From assembly GCA_963675135.1 (NCBI GenBank), contig OY776125.1, positions 65,733,441-65,797,440 on the forward strand: DNA of 64,000 bases. The letters are read 5' to 3'. This DNA comes from Galeopsis tetrahit (lineage: Eukaryota; Streptophyta; Magnoliopsida; Lamiales; Lamiaceae). Below the pieces are notes generated by a model, which saw nothing but the letters and a program-made list of their open reading frames with translations, was not told where the DNA came from and did not search any database. This document shows, one piece after another, positions 35,576-45,835 of the stretch. Made by a program: the position numbers and the translations under genes. How positions within the stretch are numbered: the first letter of the stretch is position 1; every line of letters begins with the position of its first letter.

Positions 35576-35603
35576 CCATGCGTCAGCACGGGTGCCCTAC
35601 TAG
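35576..35603 (+). other. 3' terminal hairpin and CTAG end of Helitron 1
   Basis: CCATGC-GTCA-GCACGG (35576-35591) forms a 6-bp stem with one A-C mismatch and is followed after about eight bases by CTAG at 35600-35603, then T. The mismatch fits loss of a CpG from an original CCGTGC. Confidence 0.88.
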
Positions 35604-36004
35604 TTAATTCATAAACATCATCAAAAGTGTATATATAGCCCTAGAGGCTAGAACCAAAAGTGTTCTAGCAATCACCAACATAATCAAACTACTACAAAAT
35701 TCAATGACAAAAGCAAATAAAAAGTAAGGGAAAGGGGAAACTTAGTCTAAAGGATAATGGGAGGTAGCAATTCCAAGTTTTTGGCTCCAAATTCAACTCC
35801 AAATTGATGAGAATGGAAGAATGGGATGATGAATACCTCCAAGTATGTGTGATTGTGTGAGACTTTCTTGTATGAGGGGGTAATGAATGTGAAAAATCTT
35901 ATAAGAGGGTGTTTATAGTGTTGGGGTAGGATTTAAAATTGAGTTTTGCAAGTAGGCCCCCGAAAATAGGTGAAAATGCACAAAAACTGTCGAAAACAGG
36001 ACAA

Positions 36005-36360
36005 CTCGGCCGAGTCGGGTGACTCTGTCGAGTCAGGGTAAGATTACAAGTTGCAGGCCTTGGTCGGGCTCCGCCGGAACTGTCCGCTCGGCCGTGGCAA
36101 TTTTCTCCTCAACTCAGTCGAGTTGTTGCTCGTCCATGTTGCAGGTCATCGCTCGTGCTCGGTCAGGATTGTACACTCGGCTGAGGTAGCCCCAAGTAGT
36201 CATCTCTAGCTCGACCGACTCGGGTGACTCGGCCGACTCGGGTGACTCGGCCGACTCGGGTGACTCGGCCGAGTCGCTGCTCGCCCCAAACATTCCTCAC
36301 TCGACCGACTTGATGCCTCAGCCGAGCTGCCTTCCTCGACCCACTCGACTCGGCCGAGCC
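36005..36360. repeat. GC-rich minisatellite of CTCGGCCGAGT type in repeat F
   Basis: The 18-bp unit GACTCGGGTGACTCGGCC is repeated about three times in a row at 36208-36268. Looser variants (CTCGGCCGAGTCGGGTGACT, ACTCGGCCGAGCC) spread from 36005 to 36360. It is markedly GC-rich against the surrounding AT-rich DNA, and many units are near-palindromic. Confidence 0.85.
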
Positions 36361-36776
36361 ATGCCAAAATTTCGAAGTTGCAGGCCGGCCTCAGACTCGG
36401 CCGGAACTGTACACGCTGCCGCGTCGCACCCTTAAACTTGTTTTGCTCGTAACTTTTGATTCCGACCTCCGATTGGCTTGATTATTTTTTCCATTCTACT
36501 CCATTTTTCGAGGTGAATCCAATGGTGCAATCCTCTCTTCAGTTCAGTGAGATATGGTATGTATTTTTCTCCCGAAATAGTAGGTTATCCTAAAAAAAGA
36601 CAAATACACTACCTTTCTCTCAATTGACCAAAGTATCCATAATTAATCAATAAATCAATGAATTCATGAGCAATATGAGCTTCAAATGTGCACTAAAATC
36701 ATGAAAATTCCACCCGAATCACTCAGGCCGGCAAGAACGAAGGTTGCACATTAATATTTGCGGTAATTGCTACTAC

Positions 36777-38580
36777 CTCAGTCCCTGAAAAGTTTGCATA
36801 CTCACTCTCACGATATACACATATTTACCCTTCATGCAATATTTTTTGGGGCCCACCATACACTCAATAAAACTACGTTATTTACGGGGGTGTATTCAAT
36901 TGAGATTCTGTTGGATTTTTTTGGACTTTTAAAATCTGGGGGTATTCAATCCGGATTTTTAAAAGTCTTTCAAAATTTTGAGATATTCAATATGGATTTT
37001 AAAAAGTCTTTAGAAATCTTTAGGTATTAAAAAATCTATGGATTTTAATACTCTATGGATTTCGTTGGATTCTCCTTAAAAAATATAAATAAATTTCACT
37101 ATTCAAAATCTCTCTTAAAAAGCAGAGATTTCAACGGATTCTCTCAGAAAATTTTGAAAGAGAAGAAAAAAAAACTTTGTTGTTCTTCTAACAAAATTTC
37201 AACTACTAACCTACTGCATTAGTCTCCTTCGAAAGCACTTGTTATTTGAAACAAAAAGATATACAACACAAAACTTCTTCGAAAGCACTTGGTATTTGAA
37301 ACAAAAAGATATACAACACAAAACTGGTTCATGGCTATCACAGTCCAGAAAAGTAGAGAAAAAACAGACATTCTTGCTGTATTTCGAACAACAAAATCCT
37401 ACACAGCCTCACAGTTTACAAAATCGAAAAGTTGTCCATCTTCCTGCTCTTCTTCAAACAAATAAAATCAAGAAACATAACTATGTTCTTCGATTTCGAT
37501 AAGCATCACAAATTTTTCACCACCATTATTATCGTGAAAAAGATTACATCTGTGTATTTTAAAATTATGTTCTCTCTTTAAAAATTATAGTATATCGACA
37601 CAGTTGACACCGTTAGGTTAGTAATAATATATTCTCAAATCAACTAAAAGATCTTGAGATCTTAAATTTAGCACGTGGTGTTCGATATCAACTAAAAGAT
37701 TTTGGTGGTCAAGGTCGTCACCCCAGAAATGAAATGCAAGTGAGTTATTGCATCATTAAGAAATGTGATTGAGAGAATTTTTGGTATTTTCAAATCACAA
37801 TTCACAATTTTCAAAACCCACCCCCATTCCCATTTCAAACACAAGAAGAGTTAGTATTGGCTTGTGATTAAATAACTTTCTTCGAAAAGAATGTGGCTCT
37901 GATTAATTTCCAGTCGAATATGAAGAAGATCAAAATTCACCACATCTCGACATGGAAGAGAAAATTTGGAATTGCTTTCTCAAAGCCAACTACAACAAAA
38001 AAAACTGAAGCTAACTAGTATTGCTAGTGGGAAATGAGGCCGAGGTATAACCGTGATGGAAACGAAGATGAGAATAATAATGATGAATAATAATTTTTTT
38101 TGCTAATGCTATGTGGTAAATGAGGCCGAGGTATAATGGTGATGGAAATGAAGATGAGAATAATAATGATGAATAATAATAAAAAAAATTGAACTAATAT
38201 ATTTTTGGTATTTTTTCTAAATAATTTAGATAATTTTTTTTATATACAAGTTTGTTCGATATACGTTTGCATCAATAGTTTTAGGGGCGTAGTTTGTGGA
38301 AATTCATGTAAATCAATAAAAAATGTGTATTTCAAAATCCTGTCAAATCTATGAAAATCTATATAAATTAATAAAAAAGTCAGTCAAACTCTGCATAGAG
38401 TCTATGGATTTTCTAAATCCACTGACTTTTTAAAGTCCAAAAAAATCCAACTGAATCTCAATTGAATACATTCCCCTTACTTTATATAAAAAAGTTTACA
38501 AAATTACCCGAAACACTTTAATTATTACACTTTTTCCTTAAATCTATTCCAACAAATGAGAGTTTTTCAGAGACAGAGAC
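36777..38580. mobile_element. Outer MITE-like insertion in the E 3' LTR
   Basis: The left edge reads CTCAGTCCCTGAAAAGTTTG. The right edge in reverse complement reads GTCTCTGTCTCTGAAAAACTC. The shared RGTCYCTGAAAAR core suggests imperfect inverted ends of a Stowaway-type MITE. It was itself split by the 1591-bp element at 36886-38476. The right edge is blurred by the filler sequence at 38581-38667. Confidence 0.5.
36886..38476. mobile_element. TIR transposon (Harbinger/Tourist-like, non-autonomous, 1591 bp)
   Basis: It begins GGGGGTGTATTCAATTGAGA and ends TCTCAATTGAATACATTCCCC on the plus strand; the near-perfect inverted ends extend some 40 bp through GTTGGATTTTTTTGGACTTT. It is flanked by TTAC on both sides (36882-36885 and 38477-38480), which includes the TTA duplication expected for PIF/Harbinger. 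There is no transposase. Internal tandem duplications lie at about 37213-37325 (GAAAGCACTTGKTATTTGAA) and 38027-38180 (ATGAGGCCGAGGTATAAYSG). Confidence 0.8.
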
Positions 38581-38746
38581 TTTTCATAACTAGATCAGTC
38601 AACACTTAAATCTGTTCCAACAAATGAGACTTCCATAACTAGATCAGTCAACACTTAGAAATATATTACACTTTAATTATTACCCAAATGGAATAAATCC
38701 CCCTTACTCAGTTTCTTTTCCTATAGTACCATCTCCAATAGATGCT
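38581..38746. repeat. Patchwork filler with a 40-bp Copia-LTR copy
   Basis: Bases 38628-38667 are identical to 42621-42660 in the LTR of Copia C. An abbreviated version (CATAACTAGATCAGTCAACACTTA) lies just before at about 38585. Between and around them are short repeats of local sequence (CCAACAAATGAGA and ACTTTAATTATTAC, each seen twice or more). Confidence 0.85.
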
Positions 38747-38987
38747 TATCCTAACAAACTAACTACCTAATAATATCTTCTAATTTGACTAATAATCGTG
38801 GGCTATGGGATATACAAAATATGCAGACCCAAACAAAGCAAACCAACTAAAGTGGTGAAATACTAAACAATTATGAGAATAAACTAAAATTGATAATGGG
38901 CTCTCCCCAAATGCTAGCCCATTATAGTCTTCAACCCGACTCTCTATTGTACGCGCGTTCTTGAGCCTACGACCCGTATTCGAATCA
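38747..38987 (-). repeat. First piece of the E 3' LTR
   Basis: This segment aligns with 40012-40252: TATCCTAACAAACTAACTAC, ATAATCGTGGGCTATGG, GATAATGGGCTCTCCCCAAA and TTCTTGAGCCTACGACCC occur in both. It ends GAATCA where the other LTR ends CACATCA. The purine tract on the minus strand, GAAGGAGATGAGAA, lies just inside. Confidence 0.85.
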
Positions 38988-39829
38988 TTCTCATCTCCTT
39001 CAAGAGCATTCTTGACGTCAAGGATGAATTTGGAATTATCAGAGTCGATCAATAAAATATGTTCGGTCTTGCATCTGTGTCCGGGAACGAAATTATTATC
39101 ACAATTAAAACATAGCCAATTTTCTCTTCTTTTTTGCATCTCATTCCAACCTAACTGCTTTCCTCCCGAGGGAATGGTCTTAGCCCCAATCCCAGATGAA
39201 TTTCCGCTTGTGTTGCCGTGTTGGTACCACCCGTTCTATTTTCAAAGGGATCAATTTTTCGATGTTCCGGTCGATTTATTTCTTCCAATGCTTCGCTGGA
39301 GTCTGAATAAGTTTTGGGTCGATACACTCGAACCTTCGATGCCAATTCCTTTTTAGACCGTCGACAATGGTCACTGAAGCAGAGAATGACGGCTTTCCAT
39401 CGTCTATAACAACAGAACGTCCTTCAAAAAGTGTGGAATTATTTCTCGATTCCCTCAGATTTATATGAAAAACCATAAGCTTCACTAAACAAGGTATTTC
39501 TTGAGACTTGAATGCTTGTCCTTGCTTTGAGTAGTGAATATGACCGTATTTCTTGAGTTTCTTGAAACCAACTTTTGGCAATTTCTTCTCCTGCCTTTGC
39601 ATGTACTCCTCATATTTCTTACAGAACTTCATTCGATTTTCTTGGCGGTTCCTTTTACCGCTATCATCCGTTCGTGTCGGATTTACCTCTTCTCCGAAAC
39701 TCATATTCTATCTTCTCCATTGTGGAATTAATTTTTTCCACACGATTCCCTATCCCATTAAACCCGGCTTTGTAGTTGATTAAATTTTGCCTCCAATATT
39801 TCTATTCTTTTGCGGTGAGTTCCTGCCAT
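38988..39829 (-). pseudogene. Ty3/gypsy gag relic of element E
   Basis: The start is MAGTHRKRIEILEAKFNQLQ at 39829, a typical plant gypsy gag opening. A basic segment and frameshifted pieces follow, including KIDPFENRTGG. Near 39110 is a knuckle-like CFNCDNNFVPGHRCK with LLIDSD after it, as in chromovirus-like gags. Several stops and frameshifts. No protease, reverse transcriptase or integrase lies between gag and the 3' LTR, so E lacked pol. Confidence 0.8.
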
Positions 39830-39871
39830 GATGATCGCAGTTCTCAAATACTCTCAATGAGAGCACCAATT

Positions 39872-40252
39872 TGATGAGAACCACAATACGAAAACACGTT
39901 TCTAAAACGAAGGTTGTAAATTAATATTTGCAGTAATAGCAATTACGTTTCTGCTTGATGATACAATAGTTTCACATCCCTATATATGAGGATTCAATTC
40001 TTCCAAAAAAAAATATCCTAACAAACTAACTACCTAATAATATCTTTTAATTTGAGTAATAATCGTGGGCTATGGAATATGAAGAATATGCATGCCAAAA
40101 CAAAGCAAACCAACTAAAGTGATGAAATACTAAACAATTATGAGAATAGACTAAATTTGATAATGGGCTCTCCCCAAATGCTAGCCCATTTCAGTCTTCA
40201 ATCCGACTGTCGATTGTACGCGTTCTTGAGCCTACGACCCATATTCACATCA
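39872..40252 (-). repeat. Intact 5' LTR of gypsy element E (381 bp)
   Basis: It starts TGATGAG and ends CACATCA. The minus strand continues with AATTGGTGCTCTCATTGAGAG, a primer-site-like sequence of plant gypsy elements. It is the reference that shows the 3' LTR to be in three pieces. Confidence 0.85.
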
Positions 40253-41512
40253 CAATTTTAGGACATTCCAATAAAAAAAAGTGTGCATGTAGTCACAAAA
40301 CAGATGTAATATTTAATAATAAAAGTCATACAATTTGATGCAACTTAAAAAAATATTACATAACATTCAAATTAAATTACAATTAGTTCGTTGAATCCTT
40401 ATGTTTTAAAAACGGTCTATGATATCATCATCAAAAATTTATAGTAACACATCATTCTAAACTAAAATAACTAAACTATAATTTAATAATTGTCCAAAGT
40501 GGCGTGTAGTCGCGTTCGTGGAGAAGAAAAGAAATTGTTTACAAGGCGTTTTTCAAGAGTTAACAATTGGGTTGTGGGCAATTGAGCTTACTGTACTTAT
40601 ATCCATTATGCATAATTAATAATAATTTGATATTAGGGATACAAGTTTTAGTCTAGAAAAAATTCATACATTTTTCTTATACGATAAGGTAAAAAAAATG
40701 GAAGTATAGTTGTACCCGATGTACCATTATGCCTCCGCCTCTGATGTGTACATAATATTGCACAGTACAATATTATATAAAAGTGTTTGTTTGTGTTTTT
40801 TTTTCGAGCCCAGATGTTTGTGACGTTTTAAAAGTTAAAACTTGGTGATGTTGAATGATTTTCGCTTTTAAACATTGCACACGAAAGAGGATTAGGATTT
40901 TAATAGTTTTTAATTGTTATATGTAAAGATGTCTAACGGGCTGACTCTAATTCTATAGGATTGCGGGTTAGGGTCTTATTTGGTTCACTTTTAACGGTCC
41001 AATCCAACTTTTAGTCCTTTGACCGGCCACAGCGGGTTTATACCTGGTTTTCAAAGTTAATAGGAGGAAAATTCAAAATTAAAAAAATCGAAAAAAATGT
41101 CACACCAATTCAAAATCGGTTGCTCACCCATTGTAGCCGGTCAAATGACTAAAAAAGACTAAAGAGTAGAATTTTGAAAGTTAACATGATAAAATTCAGT
41201 TCGAAAAAGTGGAGTGTCCTAAAATAAAAGCAAACCCCTTAATACAAATTTCTCACACTTTAACAAAAATTAGAAGTAGGGGAGGAAATAATTCAAACTC
41301 TTGGCCACTTTAGCAATAGAGGGGGCTACGTATCCTTAATAAAATTCGGGACCTAAATCTAACCTAGTAGATCATTTGTTAAACGAGCACATATCAGCAA
41401 GTGATTTTATGTTCTCAAACATGACATGAGAGCATCTTCGTTCAAAATTATTAGGGAAATCAAGAAATAGGGATCAGCCGGAATTTAATGATATATATAT
41501 ATATATATATAG
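40253..41512. other. Intergenic stretch, nothing recognised
   Basis: No coding frame, LTR or MITE ends that I can support. It contains an AT dinucleotide run at about 41492-41510 just before Copia C. This may be the nearest thing to unique DNA in the window. Confidence 0.45.
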
Positions 41513-42734
41513 AGGTCCCTAGTTGAGTGTAAGAATGAGTAAGCTAGTAAAAGTCTAGAAGGGATGGGTGAATAGACTTTTAAAAATCTTTCAAAATATC
41601 AAAGTCCACTACCCTTTAGATTTTATACTCAACTATTACGATTAACACTTATCTTGTCTAGTCTATATGCAGATTAACCAATTAAACAATATAATCAATC
41701 AAACATAAAACAAAACAGTAAGTAAATCAAACACGAGATTTATAGTGGTTCGACAACTTGTCTACATCCTCTCTCACAACACCAGTCGTGAAATTTTATT
41801 AACTTCTCTCTTCGAGTGTTCTTGTGGGTTTAAGTCCCAAGATTAAGACTTCGATCTTATCGACTATATCACCATATATATCTTTGATGTAACAACTAGC
41901 TTATGAACAAGTAACTAGCAACTTGATTACAAACAAACACTATAAAGAAAAACTTCACTATTTGCAGTAGCCTTTTTGAATATGAACTTGTCTTCTCTGG
42001 CTTCAACTTCAAACTTGCTTGAACTATGTGAGTTTTCCTTGCTTTTAATTCTTCAATGTACGCTTCAGTATTTGCAATTTCAGTAGTCTTTAATTTTTGA
42101 AAGTCTCCAACTATTTATAAACTTCAGTTCCTCAAGATAAGTTAGTTATCCAACAAACTTTTCTTGATAACTTCCTTCAACAAACTTCTAACTGTTTCTT
42201 CATATCTCTTCACGCATTTCTTCAGTTAATTAGTTATTCCATAACTAACTCTTCATATCTTCACTTCTAGATACGACTTATCTTTATCTTCAACTTCACG
42301 TGGACTTGACTTGTCTTGTTTCGACACTTGGAATATTTCTTCAGTCTTCAGCACTGATCTTGTCTTGCACATGTCTTCTTGTCTTGTAGTCTTCTTCCAG
42401 TAGAACTATACTAGTCCTATCAACTAATCTATCAAGACTATTACATTACTTTAAGCTTTATAAAACAACTTAGTAACCTTACAACTATACATCAATATAA
42501 ACATGAACTATAAGCTTCTATACAACAATTATAAGCTTATCATAAAACCTATATGAAACTTCTTTCAACACTTAGTTTATTTTCAGTATTCTTTATACTT
42601 GTCTGATCTTGTCACAAGACGACTTCCATAACTAGATCAGTCAACACTTAGAAATATATTCAAGTTCTCTTTTTGGCTTATCAAAACTACTTCTTTCATC
42701 AATTAGGACTTGTTTCAGGATTCATATCCGAACA
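41513..42734 (-). repeat. 3' LTR of Copia C (about 1.2 kb)
   Basis: The outer U3 edge TGTTCGG at 42734 is well defined by the polypurine tract. The far edge (GGGACCTCTA on the minus strand against GGGACCAACA in element A) is degenerate, so 41513 is approximate. Confidence 0.8.
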
Positions 42735-42808
42735 ATTTCCCCCTTTTTGATGAAGCCAAAACTACTTGAATTATTTTAAGTAAGGAGACTAGTTAAGTAG
42801 TTATCTTC

Positions 42809-45300
42809 TCAAAATGTTTCATCCTTTTCATTCATTGTAAATCGGATCAGATCTTCTTCAAACTTCTTGATAACATTGAAGTCAACTCGTTTTCCAGAAC
42901 CTAACATGGGTGTTTCCCATTTTGGAAAATCTGGACTAAGAATATTATATCCAACAGCAGTAGCAATGCACATAATGAGATTCCATAAATTCTCATCTTC
43001 AGCTTCCATGAACTTCTCAAAAATTACGAACAACTTATCTTTACTTGCTGTATCTCCATACTTACGAACAATCCAGTGAGCAATCTCCCTCTTCTTCTTG
43101 ACAATCTTCCATACTTCTCTGTGTTCAGCATCTATGAACTTGTCAATGAGAGCATCCTCAATCATACCTGGATTTTCCTTGCAATCTTGAAGTCTTTTGA
43201 TATGTTTGCCTAACACCTTCTTGTTAACCATACTATCATCTTCAAGTTTCTGCTTCTTGTGAATTTCTTCAACATCTTCATCATTAAATCCTGCAAGTAT
43301 CTCACCTAAGGCTTCCTTCTTCGTTTCCAACTTCCTTTTAACACGCCTTGGCTTGACAACATCAGATACTATGCTCTTGCCTTTTGATAATCTCAACTGC
43401 TCTTCTGCACTGATCTGTTCTAACTCTGCTTTCTTCACTAGTCTTCTTATGGGTCTACTAGTCTCTTGAATTTGAACATTAGTCTGAGCTTCTGGCAGTT
43501 TGACATCTTTCTGAACTTCAGCCTCTTCCCCCTTTTGGCTTCATCACTTGCCTTAAGAGTGAAAAGTGAAGTAAAACGGGCCATCTCTTCTTCAATAACT
43601 TGCTTCATCAGAACAATAGCTTTCTCTAACTGCTTCTGATGAATTCCATCTTGACTAAGCTTTTCAATTCGATCAGTTGTGTACTCAAGCTTCTTCGAAG
43701 TAAGATTGAATTCATTCTTGACTCGATACACTCTTTCCATCTTCTTAGATTCACGAGCAAGAACTCTTGCAAAGTCAACAGAGCTCTTCTCTGAATATTC
43801 AACCTGGTTTTGCAGAAATGTTTCCATCTGATTAAACATCTCTTGTCTGAAGGTAGCATCCAACTGATTAAACTCATTGATAATCATTTCTTTTGAACTA
43901 GTCACAAGCGAACTGTTCTGGTCTACCAGCACATTCTTCACATTAGACTTCAGAAATTCATCTATTGATGTTTTTATGACTTTTCTCAAGTCATCTTTCA
44001 ACTCTTCAACATAAGCAGATGGAATAGATTGAGTTGTGTGAACAACTTCATCAGGAGTAGCTTCTTCCATCATCTCATCTTCTTCAGCAATAGCAACTTC
44101 AACCAACTTGTCTTCCAGCTCAGTAGTTAAGACCTCGTCTTCTACTACTTCTGGAACGACACTTCCAGCGATAGCTCGCAAATTCAAAGGAGTAGAATAA
44201 GGAAGGATGACTAACATGTCTTCTTTAGCCTTGCGTTCAGCTTCATCACATTCGTTCTTAACTAACTCAACCAATCTGGCAGTGTAGGCACAAGTTTCTG
44301 AAGGGAAGTACTTCTCCACTTATCTGGTGATCTGACCAACATTGCACCTTGGACCGTGCGCATGTTCAACCTAGAATTCGAAGACAATTCCTCTTAGTTG
44401 ATCAGATACGTTCTCCAGATCAAGAACTGGATCAGACGACTCCAACTCTTCTATTTGATCAGTTTCCAACATCAACTCGTCTTCCACGAGGTCAGCTTCT
44501 GAAACTTGCTCACCAACGTTTGGCTTTTCAACCGACAAAACATCATCTGGAATATTTAGCATTTTCTTCACCAGACTAGTTAGAGCTTCAGCAGTCCTTA
44601 ACTCTGAATGCTTTTTCACACCACTAATCTCCTTATGTTCAAGTTCCCAGTCTTGAAAGTTAGAGATTCCGCCCATTCCAGTGATAACCTCATACATGTC
44701 TTCACATGGTCATTCTCTCAAAGCAACCCATGTGCAGATGCGAATCAACTTTTCATATGCTTCTGAACTGGTGTCTATCTCAACAAACGGGAGCATCTTC
44801 TTCAGGTTCTTGGTCATCTATGCACGGAGCCTCTTCTCCCTTGGGCACATTGGATAGTCAACCAAGTTTGGAAATCTATTTTTGGGAGGGGTCTGAGTGA
44901 GTGGGGTCCTCAGCTCAGTTGCTGAAGTGTCAGCTATTGGAGTTCCCAAATAGACGGGTTAGAAGGTTCAACATTTTCTGTTGAGGGTAAGGATTTTTAG
45001 GTGGTGGTTTCTTGGGGCTGTAATGTGGCCTGGATAAGTATGTCTGCTGTCGAAGTATCAGCAGTAACATATATGGTAGTGTCTTGGGTTAATAGAGAGC
45101 TAAGATGCTGCACGAACTTGGGAGTGGTTTGGGGAGTAGGTCTGGTACGAGAACGCAGTGTTCTTGCCTTGGTTTTGATCGGAACATATGGGGAACTAAC
45201 CATTTTGTCCTTCTTGACTGGTGAAGAACTTGATGCGGCCACCAGATGAGTAGGAGGAGGAGATTGAGGTGATGGCAAACTTCTCAAAATCTTGCCAATT
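42809..45300 (-). pseudogene. Third (env-like) ORF of Copia C, broken
   Basis: Frames at about 45300-44997 (MVSSPYVPIKTKARTLRSRT), 44697-43447 and 43438-42809 (RVKRKLETKKEALGEILAGF, then HWIVRKYGD) are pieces of one lysine/glutamate-rich protein with predicted coiled coils, placed between the (missing) pol and the polypurine tract. SIRE elements carry such an ORF, often called envelope-like, of uncertain role. At least two frame changes and several stops separate the pieces. I see no clear membrane segment. Confidence 0.7.
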
Positions 45301-45313
45301 CTTGCATTGTATT

Positions 45314-45420
45314 TAGAGCTGTCAAATGGGCCGGGCCGGCCCAGCCCGGTTGTTATCGGGCCTAGAATGTTGAGGCCCAGCCCGGCCCTAGTCGGGCCAC
45401 CGGGCCAAACCAGCCCATAT
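45314..45420. repeat. hAT subterminal GGGCC repeats
   Basis: GGCCGGGCC, GGCCCAGCCCGG, TCGGGCC and variants recur in direct and inverted orientation over about 100 bp just inside the terminal TAGAGCTGTCAAA. Such subterminal clusters are where hAT transposases bind. Confidence 0.75.
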
Positions 45421-45835
45421 CTTTTCATAATTAATATATATATATATTTGAATTCTAGTTTTTTTTTGTCAAGCAATGATCTATTTTATTGAACAATAGA
45501 ATATTAATTAGATATTGTTTGTATCAGTAATAGTAGTACCGAAAACACAAGGTCCTAAAAACTTAAAAAAAACTAATAACAGATTCAATATGAAATCACA
45601 AACCTTAAGGTCTGCTACTGCTACTGCCTAATAAGTAATAAGAATCACAAATGCATAATAAAATCACACCTTAAGGCCTCAAACATAAATTAAAATTCAT
45701 CAAAATAAGTTCAACAGTACTTAATAAGTTCATACAACAATTCAAAAGTCCATAAAATATTAATAAGTTCAATAATAATCCATAGCAAACATAATATATT
45801 AATAAGTCCAACAATAATCCATAACAAACATATCC

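Larger units (their letters stand above)
15102..35603 (+). mobile_element. Large Helitron 1 (20.5 kb) with RepHel gene and captured gene fragments
   Basis: The left end is A|TCTATACTAATATAATA at 15101/15102. The right end is a hairpin (35576-35591) followed by GTGCCCTACTAG|T at 35603/35604. These are the 5' TC, 3' CTAG, 3' hairpin and A-T insertion site of plant Helitrons. Inside are a second Helitron (17034-20852), an RPA-like relic, a B3 gene, IDM1-like and WAK fragments on the minus strand, and a RepHel gene oriented toward the 3' end. The length is within the known plant range but large. RepHel is damaged, so mobilisation would now need another Helitron's protein. Confidence 0.92.
14395..36736. 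mobile_element. Repeat F inserted in the E LTR, itself split by the Helitron
   Basis: F occupies 14395-15101 and 35604-36736 (about 1.84 kb together) and is flanked by ACGAA on both sides (14390-14394 and 36737-36741), a 5-bp duplication. Its left part has a phrase common in plant repeats, CCGCAAGTATACGGTGT followed by GAGGTCGATCCCACGG. Its right part carries a CTCGGCCGAGT minisatellite. I could not find LTR ends or coding sequence, so the class is open. Confidence 0.55.
14357..40252 (-). mobile_element. Small Ty3/gypsy element E, split by nested insertions
   Basis: On the minus strand E consists of a 5' LTR (40252-39872), a gypsy primer site (39871-39851), a gag relic, a purine tract (39001-38988) and a 3' LTR. 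The 3' LTR is now in three pieces: 38987 to about 38747, about 36776-36737, and 14394-14357. Each piece aligns in order to the intact LTR. LTR ends are TGATG...CATCA. The outer flanks are caatc (14352-14356) and caatt (40253-40257), a 4-of-5 target duplication. Without its insertions E is only about 1.6 kb with an 884-bp interior holding gag alone, so it was a non-autonomous or deleted gypsy element. Confidence 0.8.
41513..45313 (-). mobile_element. 3' end of SIRE-like Copia element C
   Basis: On the minus strand: a broken third ORF (45313 down to 42809), a polypurine tract AAAAAGGGGGAAA (about 42737-42750), then an LTR starting TGTTCGGATATGAATCC at 42734 and fading at about 41513. The R-U5 part, CTAGTAAAAGTCTAGAAGGG with GGGTGAATAGACTTTTAAAA on the plus strand, closely matches the LTR of element A, so A and C are the same family. 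Gag and pol are missing: the element is cut at 45313 by the hAT sequence. Confidence 0.85.

Noticed and set aside
40253..41512. Host gene between gypsy E and Copia C
   Set aside because: No frame with domain content, splice pattern or codon bias was seen.
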